A stretch of DNA of 64,000 bases from Halosegnis marinus (GTDB lineage Archaea > Halobacteriota > Halobacteria > Halobacteriales > Haloarculaceae): contig NZ_CP119802.1 of NCBI RefSeq assembly GCF_029338355.1, forward strand, positions 1,364,001 to 1,428,000, written 5' to 3'. A model generated the notes under the pieces. It did no database searches. It saw only the letters and a list, made by a program, of their open reading frames with translations, and had not been told where the DNA came from. Position 1 is the first letter of the stretch. Each line of letters begins with the position of its first letter. Below, piece by piece: positions 49,672-58,090 of the stretch. The position numbers were made by a program, and so were the translations under genes.

Positions 49672-50022
49672 ATGGACCCGACCGACCCGGAGGCCGCCTG
49701 CTTCGAGGCGGGCATCAAGTTCGGCTCGCTCTACCACCAGTTCGCGGGGACGCCCGTCTCCCCCGAGTCGACCGACTCTCTCGAACGCGCGATGGCCGAG
49801 GCCATCGAGAACCAGCCGTACTGCGAGTCCGTCACGGTCGAGATCCACGAGGAGCGGGTGCGCGACGCCATCGACCACGCCGAGGCGTACACCGAACTCA
49901 CGGGCGCGCTGATGGACGTGGACATGACCGTCGACTACGACGGCGTCGTCGTGCACACGGAGATGCGGATGGCGGACGGCTACCCCCGAATGCGTGTCGT
50001 CGACGTGTCAGACAAGCGTTAA
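49672..50022 (+). CDS. mptD: Dihydroneopterin aldolase, archaeal MptD type
   Basis: 116 residues. MptD releases 6-hydroxymethyl-dihydropterin in archaeal folate/methanopterin synthesis. Family segments: EAACFEAGIKFGSLYHQFAG (start of the fold), TPVSPESTDSLERAMAEAIE and NQPYCESVTVEIHEE. There is no bacterial FolB homology. ATG at 49672 diverges from the SDR gene across 67 bases that hold both promoters. Confidence 0.85.
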   Translation: MDPTDPEAACFEAGIKFGSLYHQFAGTPVSPESTDSLERAMAEAIENQPYCESVTVEIHEERVRDAIDHAEAYTELTGALMDVDMTVDYDGVVVHTEMRMADGYPRMRVVDVSDKR

Positions 50023-50047
50023 GCCCCCGTACGTTCATTCGACCGCC

Positions 50048-51067
50048 ATGCCCCTCTCAGCGACGGAGCGTCTCGACGACGCCCTCGACGCGACGCTGGA
50101 CCTCCTGACGCCGTTCGACGCCGGCCGCTGGCTCCGGCTCGCCGTCGTGGCCTTCTTCGTCGGCGGCCTCGGGGGGAGCGCCTCCGGCGGCGTGCAGGCG
50201 AGCGGCGGCGACCTCCTCGGCGGTCTCGGCGGCCTCGGGGGCGTCGTCGCCGACCTCGGGGGACGCGGCCTGAACATCGAACTCCTCGTCGTCGCGGCGG
50301 TCGCGCTGTTCGCCCTCCTGCTCGCGCTCGCCTTCCTCTACGTCGGGAGCGTGATGGAGTTCGTCCTCGTGGCCGCGCTGGAGCGGCGCGAGGTGTCCGT
50401 GCGCGAGCCGTTCGGCACGCACCGCGGGCGCGGCGCGCGACTGTTCGGCTTCCGCCTCGCGCTGTTCGCGCTCGTCGTCCTGCTCGTGGGCGGAGCCGTC
50501 GCGCTCGGCTTCGCCCTGCAGGGTCCCGGGCCGCGTCTGCTCGCGCTCCTGCTCGCCGTCCCCGTCGCGCTCGTCGTCGTCCCCGTCGTCCTGCTCGTCC
50601 ACGGCCTGACGACGGTGTTCGTCGTCCCGGCGATGTACGCCGAGCGGTGCGGCGTGCTCGACGGCTGGCGACACGTCCTCCCCGACCTCCGCGCGAACCC
50701 GGGGGAGACGGCCGCGTACGTGCTGTTCTCCGTCGTCCTCTCGGCCATCGGCGCGACGACGATAGCCACCGTCGTCGGCATCATCGCCGCCGTCCTCGTC
50801 CTCCCGGTCGGCGCGCTCGGCCTCCTCGTCGGCGCGTTCACCGGGGGTATCGGCCTCGTGGTGCTCGCGCCGCTGTTCCTCGTCGTCGGCCTCGCCGTCG
50901 CGGCCGTCGCGGCCGTCCTCCGGGTGCCGGTGCTCGTCTACCTGCGCCACTACGCCCTGTTCGTCCTCGCGGACCTCTCGGACACCGACCTGCTCGCCGG
51001 CGCGCGCGAGGCGACGGGCGCGGCCCCGCCGGGGCTCGACGACGCGAACGACGCCGAGAGCGCCTGA
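50048..51067 (+). CDS. Large membrane protein, DUF7544-type
   Basis: 339 residues with about eight hydrophobic helices and a glycine-rich periplasmic segment (GGSASGGVQASGGDLLGGLG). N-terminus ATERLDDALDATLDLLTPFD and the conserved-looking RWLRLAVVAFFVGG are typical of haloarchaeal DUF7544 proteins. Function unknown. ATG at 50048, 26 bases after mptD. Confidence 0.75.
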   Translation: MPLSATERLDDALDATLDLLTPFDAGRWLRLAVVAFFVGGLGGSASGGVQASGGDLLGGLGGLGGVVADLGGRGLNIELLVVAAVALFALLLALAFLYVGSVMEFVLVAALERREVSVREPFGTHRGRGARLFGFRLALFALVVLLVGGAVALGFALQGPGPRLLALLLAVPVALVVVPVVLLVHGLTTVFVVPAMYAERCGVLDGWRHVLPDLRANPGETAAYVLFSVVLSAIGATTIATVVGIIAAVLVLPVGALGLLVGAFTGGIGLVVLAPLFLVVGLAVAAVAAVLRVPVLVYLRHYALFVLADLSDTDLLAGAREATGAAPPGLDDANDAESA

Positions 51068-51131
51068 GTCGTCGCGTTTCACTTCCGCTTTCGGGGTCGT
51101 TTATATAGTCCCGGGCGTCGAAGCCCGTGTC

Positions 51132-51545
51132 ATGAGTCAGACGAGTTTCGACGACGAGGAACTGTTCGGCGAGGCGGCCTCCGAGATGCGCGAGACGGTG
51201 GAGTCGGCGCTCGCCGACGCCCGCGCCGCGCTCCCCACGGCCGACGCCGTCTGGGAGGTCGAGGCCGACAACACGCTCGGCGTCCTCAACTCCCTGAAGG
51301 GCGCGCTCGACACCGGCGACGCGGCCGCACAGCTCCGCGAGGCGAAGAAGCAGTTCGTCATCGGCCAGCGCGCCGACGCCTTCGAGGACGCCGACGACCT
51401 CGAAGCCGAGATAGCCGAACTGGAGGAACTGCTCGGCGACATCGAGGAGGCCCACGAGTCCGTCTCGGGGCTGGCCTCTACCCTCCCCGGCCTGCGCGGC
51501 GCGCTGGAGGACGCGGGCGAGGAGAGCGACGAGGACGAGGAGTAG
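51132..51545 (+). CDS. DUF5790-type acidic coiled-coil protein
   Basis: 137 residues, nearly all helical: MSQTSFDDEELFGEAASEMR, ALADARAALPTADAVWEVEA, LREAKKQFVIGQRADAFEDA, EIAELEELLGDIEEAHESVS. Strongly acidic tail (EESDEDEE). Matches DUF5790 from haloarchaea. Function unknown. A TTTATATAG promoter sits 25 bases before the ATG. Confidence 0.8.
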   Translation: MSQTSFDDEELFGEAASEMRETVESALADARAALPTADAVWEVEADNTLGVLNSLKGALDTGDAAAQLREAKKQFVIGQRADAFEDADDLEAEIAELEELLGDIEEAHESVSGLASTLPGLRGALEDAGEESDEDEE

Positions 51546-51546
51546 C

Positions 51547-52254
51547 CTACCGCTCGGCCGTGGCGGCCGCCACGTTCGCCAGCGCCGCCGCCGCCTCCGC
51601 GAGCAGTTCCTCGCCCAGTTCCGCCGACGCCTCGTTCGGGTCGCCGATGTTGCCGGCCTCGGTGAACTCGTCGAAGTCGTAGGCGACGTTCGTCCCGTCG
51701 ACGAAGACGCCGAACCGCTCGCCCATCCCCTCGCGCGCCTCGTCGAACCGCTCCTCGCGGACGAGGTCGGGGCGCAGATGCAGGACGAGCGAGGTCTCGA
51801 CCGCGCCGCCGTGGCCCAGCGGCACGTCGGGCGCCACCACGTCGAACCACGTGAACGGAACCGCGTAGCCGTCGCCGTCGCGGGTGATTCGGCCACAGAG
51901 TTCACGGAGCGCGTCGGTGTTACCCCCGTGGCCGTTCACGACCACCACGCGCTCGACGGTGTCGCACAGCGACCGGACGGCGTCCCCGACGTACGCGCGG
52001 AAGGCGTCCTCGCTGACCCACATCGTCCCGTCGAACGCGCGGTGCTCCTCCGCGACCCCCACCGGGATGGCGGGCGCGACGACGGCCTCGCCGTCGTACG
52101 CCTCCGCGCCGGCCTCGGCGATGGCTTCCGCGGAGAGGGAGTCCACCCCGAGCGGCGCGTGCGGGCCGTGCTGTTCGGTGCTCCCGACGGGGAGGAAGGC
52201 GACATCGGCGTCGGCGTCGCGGGCGTCCGTCCACGACATCTCGGCGAGCTTCAT
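51547..52254 (-). CDS. Creatininase-family metal amidohydrolase
   Basis: 235 residues. Metal-site motifs: LPVGSTEQHGPHAPLGVD (Glu, His, Asp), VVVNGHGGN, and LGHGGAVETS (His, Glu). Archaeal members include ArfB, the formamidopyrimidine deformylase of the riboflavin/F420 route, and the creatininase-like proteins of cofactor maturation. The sequence could be either. ATG at 52254; the longer upstream frame runs into the dispersed element and is not coding. It ends one base from the DUF5790 stop. Confidence 0.82.
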   Translation of the reverse strand: MKLAEMSWTDARDADADVAFLPVGSTEQHGPHAPLGVDSLSAEAIAEAGAEAYDGEAVVAPAIPVGVAEEHRAFDGTMWVSEDAFRAYVGDAVRSLCDTVERVVVVNGHGGNTDALRELCGRITRDGDGYAVPFTWFDVVAPDVPLGHGGAVETSLVLHLRPDLVREERFDEAREGMGERFGVFVDGTNVAYDFDEFTEAGNIGDPNEASAELGEELLAEAAAALANVAAATAER

Positions 52255-52332
52255 GCCCGTGACGGCGGCCTCGGCGGGCAAGTAGCCGGCGGTCCGGGTC
52301 GTGGTCCCGCTCGTCCTCGTCGGGTGTCGCGT

Positions 52333-52480
52333 GAACGTCCCGCTCGCGCGGTTCTCGGGGAACCGCACCGCGACGGCACCGTGACCGCCCCGCCCACACG
52401 CTTTCCGAATCGACTCCTCCGTTCGCGTCGCTCCGGGTACCTCGCGCGTCGCCGGCACGTCACGAGCGGCTCGCAGGTGT
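52333..52480. repeat. Dispersed hairpin element, copy 2
   Basis: Starts GTGAACGTCCCGCTCGCG, then hairpin GCGGTTC (52348-52354) with loop TCGGG and GAACCGC (52360-52366), then ACCGCGAC, GCCCACACGC, CGACTC, CTCCGTTCG and TCGCT blocks as in copy 1. The loop differs from copy 1 but the stem is kept, so the hairpin may matter. It fills much of the gap between the creatininase and RPA-like genes. Confidence 0.6.
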
Positions 52481-52507
52481 GCGCCGAAAACGTCGGAAGC
52501 GGCCGAC

Positions 52508-53947
52508 TCAGAACAGCTCCTCGGCGTGAAGCGTGCCGTCGCGCAGTTCGCCGCGGACGGTCACCTCCTGGCCGAGGCGGACCTCCTCGCTCGTCGCCAC
52601 GGTCAGCGCCTCCTCGCCGTTGTCGAGCATCACCGGGTCGCCCGTCTGGACGACCGTGCCGGTGAACTCCCGCGTCTCGGCGGTCGCGGCGCTCGCGGTG
52701 CCGGCGGTCGCGCCGCCGGTGTCGGGGTCGGACCCGGTCGCGGCGTCGTCGCCCTCCGAGTCCCCGCCGGCGAACGCGCCGAGCCCCTGCTCGCCCGTGC
52801 CGTCGTCGGTGTCGGCGTCCACGTCGCCGCTCGCGCTCGTCGCGCCGTCGTCGAGCAGCGAGACGGTCGAGCGCCAGCCGGCGGAGGCTTCGAGGTCGTC
52901 CTGCCAGCCGTCCTGTATCTCCACGTCGGCACACAGCACCTCGTCGCCGGGGCCGATGTCCTTGTCCGCCTTGTCGCCCCACAGCGCGACGCGGATGTCG
53001 CCCGTGGCGTCCTGCACGCGGATGTTGCGCACCTGCCCCTCGGAGCCGTCGTCGCGGTCGAAGGTCCGCTTCGGGTCAGCCGAGCGGACGACGCCCGCGA
53101 TATCGACCGTCTGGCCGATCTCGACGCTCCCGATGTCGGTCGTGTCCGGGACGTAGGTCACCTCCTCGTCTATCTCCTCGACGGCGCCGCGGTCCCCGAC
53201 GTGGAGTTCGAGCGCGCCGTCGCGCTCGCGGACGTAGCCGTCGATGACCTCGACGGAGACGCCCTCCGACAGCTCCTCCGCGCGGTCGGCCTGCTCGTCC
53301 CACAGCGTGACGCGCACGCGGCCCGTCTCGTCGCCGAGCGTGAGGTTCGCCACCCGGCCCTCGGAGCCGTCGTCGCGCGAGAACGTCCGGACCTCGTCGG
53401 TACCGAGCACGCGCCCGACGAGGTTCACGTCCGACTGCCCGATGGTCAGCCCGTCGATGGACGAGGCGTCGCCGATCTCCACGTCCACGTCCGTCTCGTC
53501 GTCCCCCTCGACGCGGTCGGCGCTCACCTCCAGCCCGTTGTACCCCTCCTTCGGCCGGCCGGAGATGCGCAGCACCTGTCCGGCGGCCAGCTCCTCGACC
53601 GCCGCCGCGGCGTCGTCGTCCCACAGCGCCACCCGCACGCGGCCCGTCTCGTCCGCGACCTCGAGGTTGACGACCTGCCCGTCCTCGCCCTCGTCGCGCT
53701 CGAACGTCCGGAGTTCGCCCACCGACAGCACCTTCGCGACGAACTTCGCCTCCTCCATCCCGGGTTCGATGTCCGCGATGCCCTCGACCTCACCCTCCGT
53801 GAGCTCGTGGGCGATGAGCATCGCCGCGGTCTCCTCGTCCGCGAGGCCCCCCATCTGCTCCACCTTCGCCTCCACCGCCTCGCGGAACTCCTCCAGCGAG
53901 GGGTCGGGGTCGTCGAGGTCCTCGTAGACGTCCTCGATGTCGCTCAT
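52508..53947 (-). CDS. RPA-like single-stranded DNA-binding protein with tandem OB folds
   Basis: 479 residues from ATG 53947 (MSDIEDVYEDLDDPDPSLEE). A helical N-terminal part (to about 60) is followed by three OB folds sharing TGRVRVALWDDD, TGRVRVTLWDEQ and TGDIRVALWGDK at about 110, 215 and 320. After an acidic/Thr linker comes a fourth small OB (EFTGTVVQTGDPVMLDNGEE). This fits haloarchaeal replication protein A-like proteins, which coat ssDNA in replication and repair. No zinc finger. It points away from tRNA-Arg. Confidence 0.85.
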   Translation of the reverse strand: MSDIEDVYEDLDDPDPSLEEFREAVEAKVEQMGGLADEETAAMLIAHELTEGEVEGIADIEPGMEEAKFVAKVLSVGELRTFERDEGEDGQVVNLEVADETGRVRVALWDDDAAAAVEELAAGQVLRISGRPKEGYNGLEVSADRVEGDDETDVDVEIGDASSIDGLTIGQSDVNLVGRVLGTDEVRTFSRDDGSEGRVANLTLGDETGRVRVTLWDEQADRAEELSEGVSVEVIDGYVRERDGALELHVGDRGAVEEIDEEVTYVPDTTDIGSVEIGQTVDIAGVVRSADPKRTFDRDDGSEGQVRNIRVQDATGDIRVALWGDKADKDIGPGDEVLCADVEIQDGWQDDLEASAGWRSTVSLLDDGATSASGDVDADTDDGTGEQGLGAFAGGDSEGDDAATGSDPDTGGATAGTASAATAETREFTGTVVQTGDPVMLDNGEEALTVATSEEVRLGQEVTVRGELRDGTLHAEELF

Positions 53948-54115
53948 AGCTACCGATGGCATGGGAGCGTCCCGATTAAGGGTTGTCGTTGGTCGCTCTC
54001 TCGGGCGTCGTTGCGTGTCGGTCGCACGCCGTGGGTGGCCCCGCCATGCCACTTAACGCCTCGCCGCCCGCCGAACCGTAACCCCTTTACTCGACACCGG
54101 GGTACGGATAGGTGA

Positions 54116-54187
54116 GTCCTGGTAGGGTAGTGGACTATCCTCTTGGCTTGCGGAGCCAGGGACCGGAGTTCAAATCTCCGTCAGGAC
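54116..54187 (+). tRNA. tRNA-Arg (GCG)
   Basis: 72 bases: acceptor GTCCTGG/TCAGGAC with one G-T pair, D stem GGGT/ATCC, anticodon stem TTGGC/GCCAG with loop TTGCGGA (anticodon GCG), T stem CGGAG/CTCCG with TTCAAAT. G follows as discriminator; no intron, no CCA. Its 3' end is echoed twice downstream. Confidence 0.93.
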
Positions 54188-54260
54188 GTTTCTGCTGCGA
54201 ACAATCCAGCGAGCACCGCGCAGCGTGTGCTCGCGCGTAGTGAGCGGCGAAACGCCGCGC

Positions 54261-54342
54261 GGAGATTTGAGCCAGCGAGTCGCAGCGCCCGAGCGGAGCG
54301 AGGGCGACCGTCTCGCCCAGTTCAAATCTCCGTCAGGACGTT
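54261..54342 (+). repeat. Inverted and direct partial copies of the tRNA-Arg 3' end
   Basis: The 24 bases 54167-54190 recur exactly at 54319-54342 (AGTTCAAATCTCC...GGACGTT), offset 152. GGAGATTTGA (54261-54270) is the inverted T-arm. The spacer has TGCGAAC, CAGCGAG, GAGTCGCAGC and GACCGTCTC blocks in the same order as the one after tRNA-Phe. A third fragment, CTCCGTCAGGAC, lies at 54424-54435. Confidence 0.8.
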
Positions 54343-54483
54343 CACTTCGTTCGTGACCTGACGAAGTCAGGTCACTCTCTCGTTCACGCCCTGACGTGGT
54401 CGTGTTCGCTGCGCTCACACGACCTCCGTCAGGACTCGCAACCGTTCTGTTTCCCCCCGAACACCGCGTTCGACTTCCCGTCG
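54343..54483. other. Rest of the tRNA-Arg downstream region
   Basis: Holds small inverted repeats (GACCTGACGAAGTCAGGTC at about 54355-54373 is nearly perfect; TCGTGTTCGC...GCGCTCACACGA nearby) and a third tRNA-Arg end fragment (54424-54435). No gene recognised. Confidence 0.5.
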
Positions 54484-55749
54484 CTACTGCTTCCTGTCGT
54501 GCAGCAGCTGCGCCAGTCCGACCAGCCCCGCGGCGATGGTGACGAGGACGCTGACGACGGCGACGGCGCGGTCGAAGGCGAGGCCGCCGCCCCCGTTTCC
54601 GTCGTCCGACGCGGCCGTCGCGTCGGGCGCCTCCATCTCGTCCGGCGGTTCGCCGTGCGCGACGGTGACGCCGCGCTCGCGGTCCTGCACCACCAGCCGT
54701 TCGTCGGCGAGTGCCGCGCGGCCGAACCCCTCGCCGCGTCCCTCCAATCGCCAGTGTTCCGTCCCCGAATCGGCCTCGACGGCCACGAGCGTCGGCGTCC
54801 CGTCGGTCGTCCCCGAAAGGACGACCGAGACGCCGTGGGGCTCTATCTCGGCGACTGTGAGGCCGCCGGCCGGGGTCGCCGCGACGCCGAACGACCGCTC
54901 CGTCCGGCCCGAGGCGGGGTCGAGCGCGTCGGTTCCGTCCGGCCCCATCGCGTACAGCGACGACCCCGCGACCGCGAGGGCGTTCGTGCCCGTCTCTCGC
55001 GTCCACAGCGGCTCCCCGCGGTCGAGCGTCAGCGACGCGGTGGTCGTCGCGCCCCCGACGACGACCCCGTCCTCCCACACGGCGAGCGCGCGGACGCCGT
55101 CGCCCTCGCTCCGGGTATCCGTCCACAGCGGCTCGCCGGAGGCGGCGTCAACGGCCGCCACGGTCCGGCCGCGGCTCCCGACGACGACCCCCGCGCCCGC
55201 GACGGGCGGGACGGCCGCATCCCCGTCCGAGGCGTCGAGCGGCGCCCGCCACGCCTCCTCGCCCCCGGCGCCGACGGCCACGAGCGCGTCGCGCGTCTGC
55301 ACGACCGTCCGGCCCGCGACCGCCGTCAGCCCCTCCACCGGCGCGCCGAGCGAGCGCTCCCAGACCGTCTCGCCGTCGCTCGCGCGCAGGCGGCGCAGGG
55401 TTCCCGTCTCGGTGCCGACGACCACGCCGTCCGCGTCGACGAGCAGTCCCGCCTCGGCGACGGTGTCGCCGACCGGCCGGGCCCACGCCGCGTCCCCGGT
55501 CTCCGCATCGACGGCCTTGACGACCCCGGCGGCGGGGACGTACACCGTCTCGTCGCCCGCGGCGGGCGCCTGCTGTGGCGACTCGGCGGGCAGTTCCCAC
55601 AGTTCGACCCACTCGTCCGTGGAGGCCGCGGCGCGCCCGGCGAGGCCGACGCTGGCGACCGTGCCGACGCCGACCGCGGTCAGGAACGACCGCCGCGACG
55701 CGCTCGCCGCGAGCGCGCCCGGCGGGGTCGGTGACTCCCCCTCGTTCAA
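54484..55749 (-). CDS. Tat-exported PQQ-like beta-propeller protein with C-terminal membrane helix
   Basis: 421 residues. Tat signal SRRSFLTAVGVGTVASVGLA without lipobox, ending AAAST. The propeller has repeated GDETVYVPAAGVVKAVDAET, DADGVVVGTETGTLRRLRAS and GAGVVVGSRGRTVAAVDAAS blades typical of BamB/PQQ-like proteins. The C-terminus has a membrane helix (AVVSVLVTIAAGLVGLAQLL) with DRKQ inside the cell. PQQ binding is not evident. It is anchored outside the cell; ligand unknown. Confidence 0.83.
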   Translation of the reverse strand: MNEGESPTPPGALAASASRRSFLTAVGVGTVASVGLAGRAAASTDEWVELWELPAESPQQAPAAGDETVYVPAAGVVKAVDAETGDAAWARPVGDTVAEAGLLVDADGVVVGTETGTLRRLRASDGETVWERSLGAPVEGLTAVAGRTVVQTRDALVAVGAGGEEAWRAPLDASDGDAAVPPVAGAGVVVGSRGRTVAAVDAASGEPLWTDTRSEGDGVRALAVWEDGVVVGGATTTASLTLDRGEPLWTRETGTNALAVAGSSLYAMGPDGTDALDPASGRTERSFGVAATPAGGLTVAEIEPHGVSVVLSGTTDGTPTLVAVEADSGTEHWRLEGRGEGFGRAALADERLVVQDRERGVTVAHGEPPDEMEAPDATAASDDGNGGGGLAFDRAVAVVSVLVTIAAGLVGLAQLLHDRKQ

Positions 55750-55868
55750 CGGCCTGTCAGTATCGACCGCTGGTACATAAACGTGCCCGAAACGTCCGGG
55801 CTACGGCGCGCAACGGCCGAATCCGGGGCGGCCCACAGCGTCAAGTCGCCGGGCGCTGAACGCGGGGT

Positions 55869-56087
55869 ATGCTGCTCCAAGCCGGAATCCCCGGCGGTAT
55901 CGAACTGCTCGTCTTCAACGTGATCGTGGCCGCGCTCGTCGTCTACTTCACGTACAACGACGCGCGCACCCGCGGCGCGAACGCAGTGCTGTGGGCCGGC
56001 GTGATGGGGCTGGCCTCGCTGTTCCTCAACATCGTCGGGTTCCTGCTCGTGTTCGCGGTCTACTACGTCATCGTCGTGCGGGACTGA
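55869..56087 (+). CDS. Small membrane protein, two helices
   Basis: 72 residues with helices IELLVFNVIVAALVVYFTYN and AVLWAGVMGLASLFLNIVGF, then LLVFAVYYVIVV. The loop TYNDARTRGANA resembles short haloarchaeal membrane proteins of unknown function. ATG at 55869. Confidence 0.7.
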   Translation: MLLQAGIPGGIELLVFNVIVAALVVYFTYNDARTRGANAVLWAGVMGLASLFLNIVGFLLVFAVYYVIVVRD

Positions 56088-56143
56088 CCGGGGATCCCGT
56101 TCCCGACTGACGCCCTTTTGTCCCCGCGGACGCTTCCGACTCC

Positions 56144-56758
56144 ATGGACGTGCCGCTCGCCGACCGCCTCCGCGCCGGCGTCGCCGTGTTCAACGCCGGT
56201 CACTACCACGCCGCCCACGACGCGTGGGAGCCGCCGTACCGCGACGCCGACGGCCCGGCGCGCGACTTCCTCCAGGGGCTCATCCAGTACGCCGCCGCGG
56301 CCCACCACGTCACGACGGGCAACCGCGAGGGGGCACAGGGGCTCGCGGACAGCGCGCTCGGCTACCTCGACGGCGCGGACGACCGCGGTATCGACCTCGC
56401 GCCCGTCCGCGCGTGGCTCCGCGACTGCCGGGACGACTACCCGGCCGTCGCGGGCGAGCGGCCGCCCGCGCTCGCGCTCGACGGGGAGACGCCCGACCTC
56501 CCGGACCTGCGCTACCCCGCGGCGGCCGTCGCCGCGCCGCTCGTCGCCGAGGCCACGGGCTACGACGCCGGCGCGTTGCGGGCGGGCGCGGAGTACGCGC
56601 TCGCGGACCTCGCCGACGAGGAGGTGGGGAGCCCCTTCGTGACCCTCGTCCTCGACTTCCTCGCCGGCGAGCGACGGGGCGTCATCGTCACGCGCCTCTC
56701 CCAGCACGTCGACCGACGGCGCTCCCGGGAGGACGACGTGAAGGGCCTGTTCGACTAG
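56144..56758 (+). CDS. DUF309 family protein
   Basis: 204 residues. The DUF309 core is FNAGHYHAAHDAWEPPYRDA, ARDFLQGLIQYAAAAHHVTT and GNREGAQGLADSALGYL, with His and Glu that could bind a metal in a helical bundle. Function unknown. Its last 4 bases overlap the pcm stop in convergent orientation. Confidence 0.85.
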   Translation: MDVPLADRLRAGVAVFNAGHYHAAHDAWEPPYRDADGPARDFLQGLIQYAAAAHHVTTGNREGAQGLADSALGYLDGADDRGIDLAPVRAWLRDCRDDYPAVAGERPPALALDGETPDLPDLRYPAAAVAAPLVAEATGYDAGALRAGAEYALADLADEEVGSPFVTLVLDFLAGERRGVIVTRLSQHVDRRRSREDDVKGLFD

Positions 56759-57372
56759 AGCAGCGGGACGAACCGGACGCCGCCGTGGTCGGTGCGGTCG
56801 CGCACGCACGCCCCCTCCCCGACGGTGAACGCGACCAGCCGCTGGGTCGCGCCGCCGACGGGGGCGAGCAGGGTCCCGCCGGGTCGAACCTGCGCGAACA
56901 GCGCGTCCGGGACCGACTCGGCCGCGCAGGTCAGGTAGCAGGCGTCGTAGGGGGCGTGTTCGGGCCAGCCCTCGCGGCCGTCGCCCGCCCTGACCGCGAC
57001 GCCGTAGCCGAGGCGGTCGAGCCGTTCCCGTGCCCGCTCGGCCAGCGGCGCGTGGTACTCGACGGAGAACACGTCGGCCCCGAGTTCGGCCGTCACCGCG
57101 GCGTGGTAGCCACAGCCGGTGCCGATTTCGAGGACGCGGTCGCCCGGGCGGGGGTCGAGCAGGTCGGCCATCGCCGCGACCATGTGCGGCGCGGATATCG
57201 TCTGTCCCTCGCCGATGGGGAGCGGCCGGTCGGCGTACGCCTCGTCGCGTCGCGCCGGGGGGACGAACTCGTGGCGCGGGACGGCGGCCAGCGCGTCGAG
57301 AGCACGCTCGCCGATGTCGTCCCGCTCGCGGAGGCGGGCGACCATGCGCTCGCGGTCGCGCTCGCGGCTCAC
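56755..57372 (-). CDS. pcm: Protein-L-isoaspartate O-methyltransferase
   Basis: 205 residues. Uses SAM to repair isoaspartate in ageing proteins. Motif I VLEIGTGCGYHAAV (about 80-93), the substrate segment RPLPIGEGQTISAPHMVAAM, and FAQVRPGGTLLAPVGG. ATG at 57372. The upstream zinc-finger gene is only 4 bases away, so they likely form an operon. Confidence 0.94.
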   Translation of the reverse strand: MSRERDRERMVARLRERDDIGERALDALAAVPRHEFVPPARRDEAYADRPLPIGEGQTISAPHMVAAMADLLDPRPGDRVLEIGTGCGYHAAVTAELGADVFSVEYHAPLAERARERLDRLGYGVAVRAGDGREGWPEHAPYDACYLTCAAESVPDALFAQVRPGGTLLAPVGGATQRLVAFTVGEGACVRDRTDHGGVRFVPLL

Positions 57373-57376
57373 GGCC

Positions 57377-58018
57377 CTACCAGGCCGACCACGCGCTCGA
57401 CGTCTCGTCGCGGGCGTACACCCGCTTGAGGTCCTTCGCGAGCGCCGAATCGCCGGTGTAGTCGAACTGCTTGCGGTCGTAGTCGGCGACGCCGTCGCGG
57501 ATGACCAGCCCCTCGACGGTGAACTTCTCGTCGCCGTACTGGGCCGTCTCGTCCACCATGAACTGCTCGTCGCCCGGCACCCGGAGTTCGAGCGAGCGGG
57601 TCTCCTCGCGCCCGCCCTCCTTCGGGTGGAGCGTCACGTCCACGACGACGTTCTCGACGGCGCGGGTCCACAGCGTCTCCACCTCCTCGAAGGGGACGCG
57701 GCCGCGCCGCCCCTCGTCCGTCTCGATGGCCGTGACGCGCACCTGCATCAGCGCCTCCGGGGTGTCGAGCAGGAACTCGTCGCCGACCTCGACCTGCTCG
57801 CCGGGGTCGCGCTCGTACTGGACGGCGAAGGAGTCGCCGTCCTGCGAGACGACGGTGCGGCGCGCGACCGTCTCCTCCTCGGGGAGCGACTCCTTGTGGA
57901 TGTGGCCGCACTCGCCACACCGGACGGTGGCGGGGTCGGCCTGCTTCAAGACCTCGTGGGCGGTCGGCGCGTCCGGCGAACACGACGGACACGCGACCGC
58001 GACGCGTGACTGACTCAT
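57377..58018 (-). CDS. Zinc-finger protein, HVO_0476 family
   Basis: 213 residues. N-terminal zinc site Cys10-x2-Cys13 (CPSC) and Cys34-x2-Cys37 (CGECGHIHKES), then a beta-rich domain (DGDSFAVQYERDPGEQVEVG, FLLDTPEALMQVRVTAIE) and a C-terminal region ETAQYGDEKFTVEGLVIRDG. Matches the haloarchaeal HVO_0476 family, of unknown role. Start ATG 58018. Confidence 0.8.
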   Translation of the reverse strand: MSQSRVAVACPSCSPDAPTAHEVLKQADPATVRCGECGHIHKESLPEEETVARRTVVSQDGDSFAVQYERDPGEQVEVGDEFLLDTPEALMQVRVTAIETDEGRRGRVPFEEVETLWTRAVENVVVDVTLHPKEGGREETRSLELRVPGDEQFMVDETAQYGDEKFTVEGLVIRDGVADYDRKQFDYTGDSALAKDLKRVYARDETSSAWSAW

Positions 58019-58090
58019 TACCCGCCGTAGCCCGTCCGCGCGTAAAAGCGCGCGGACTGGCCGCGAGACGTCCTCCGCGCCGGTCGGGGC

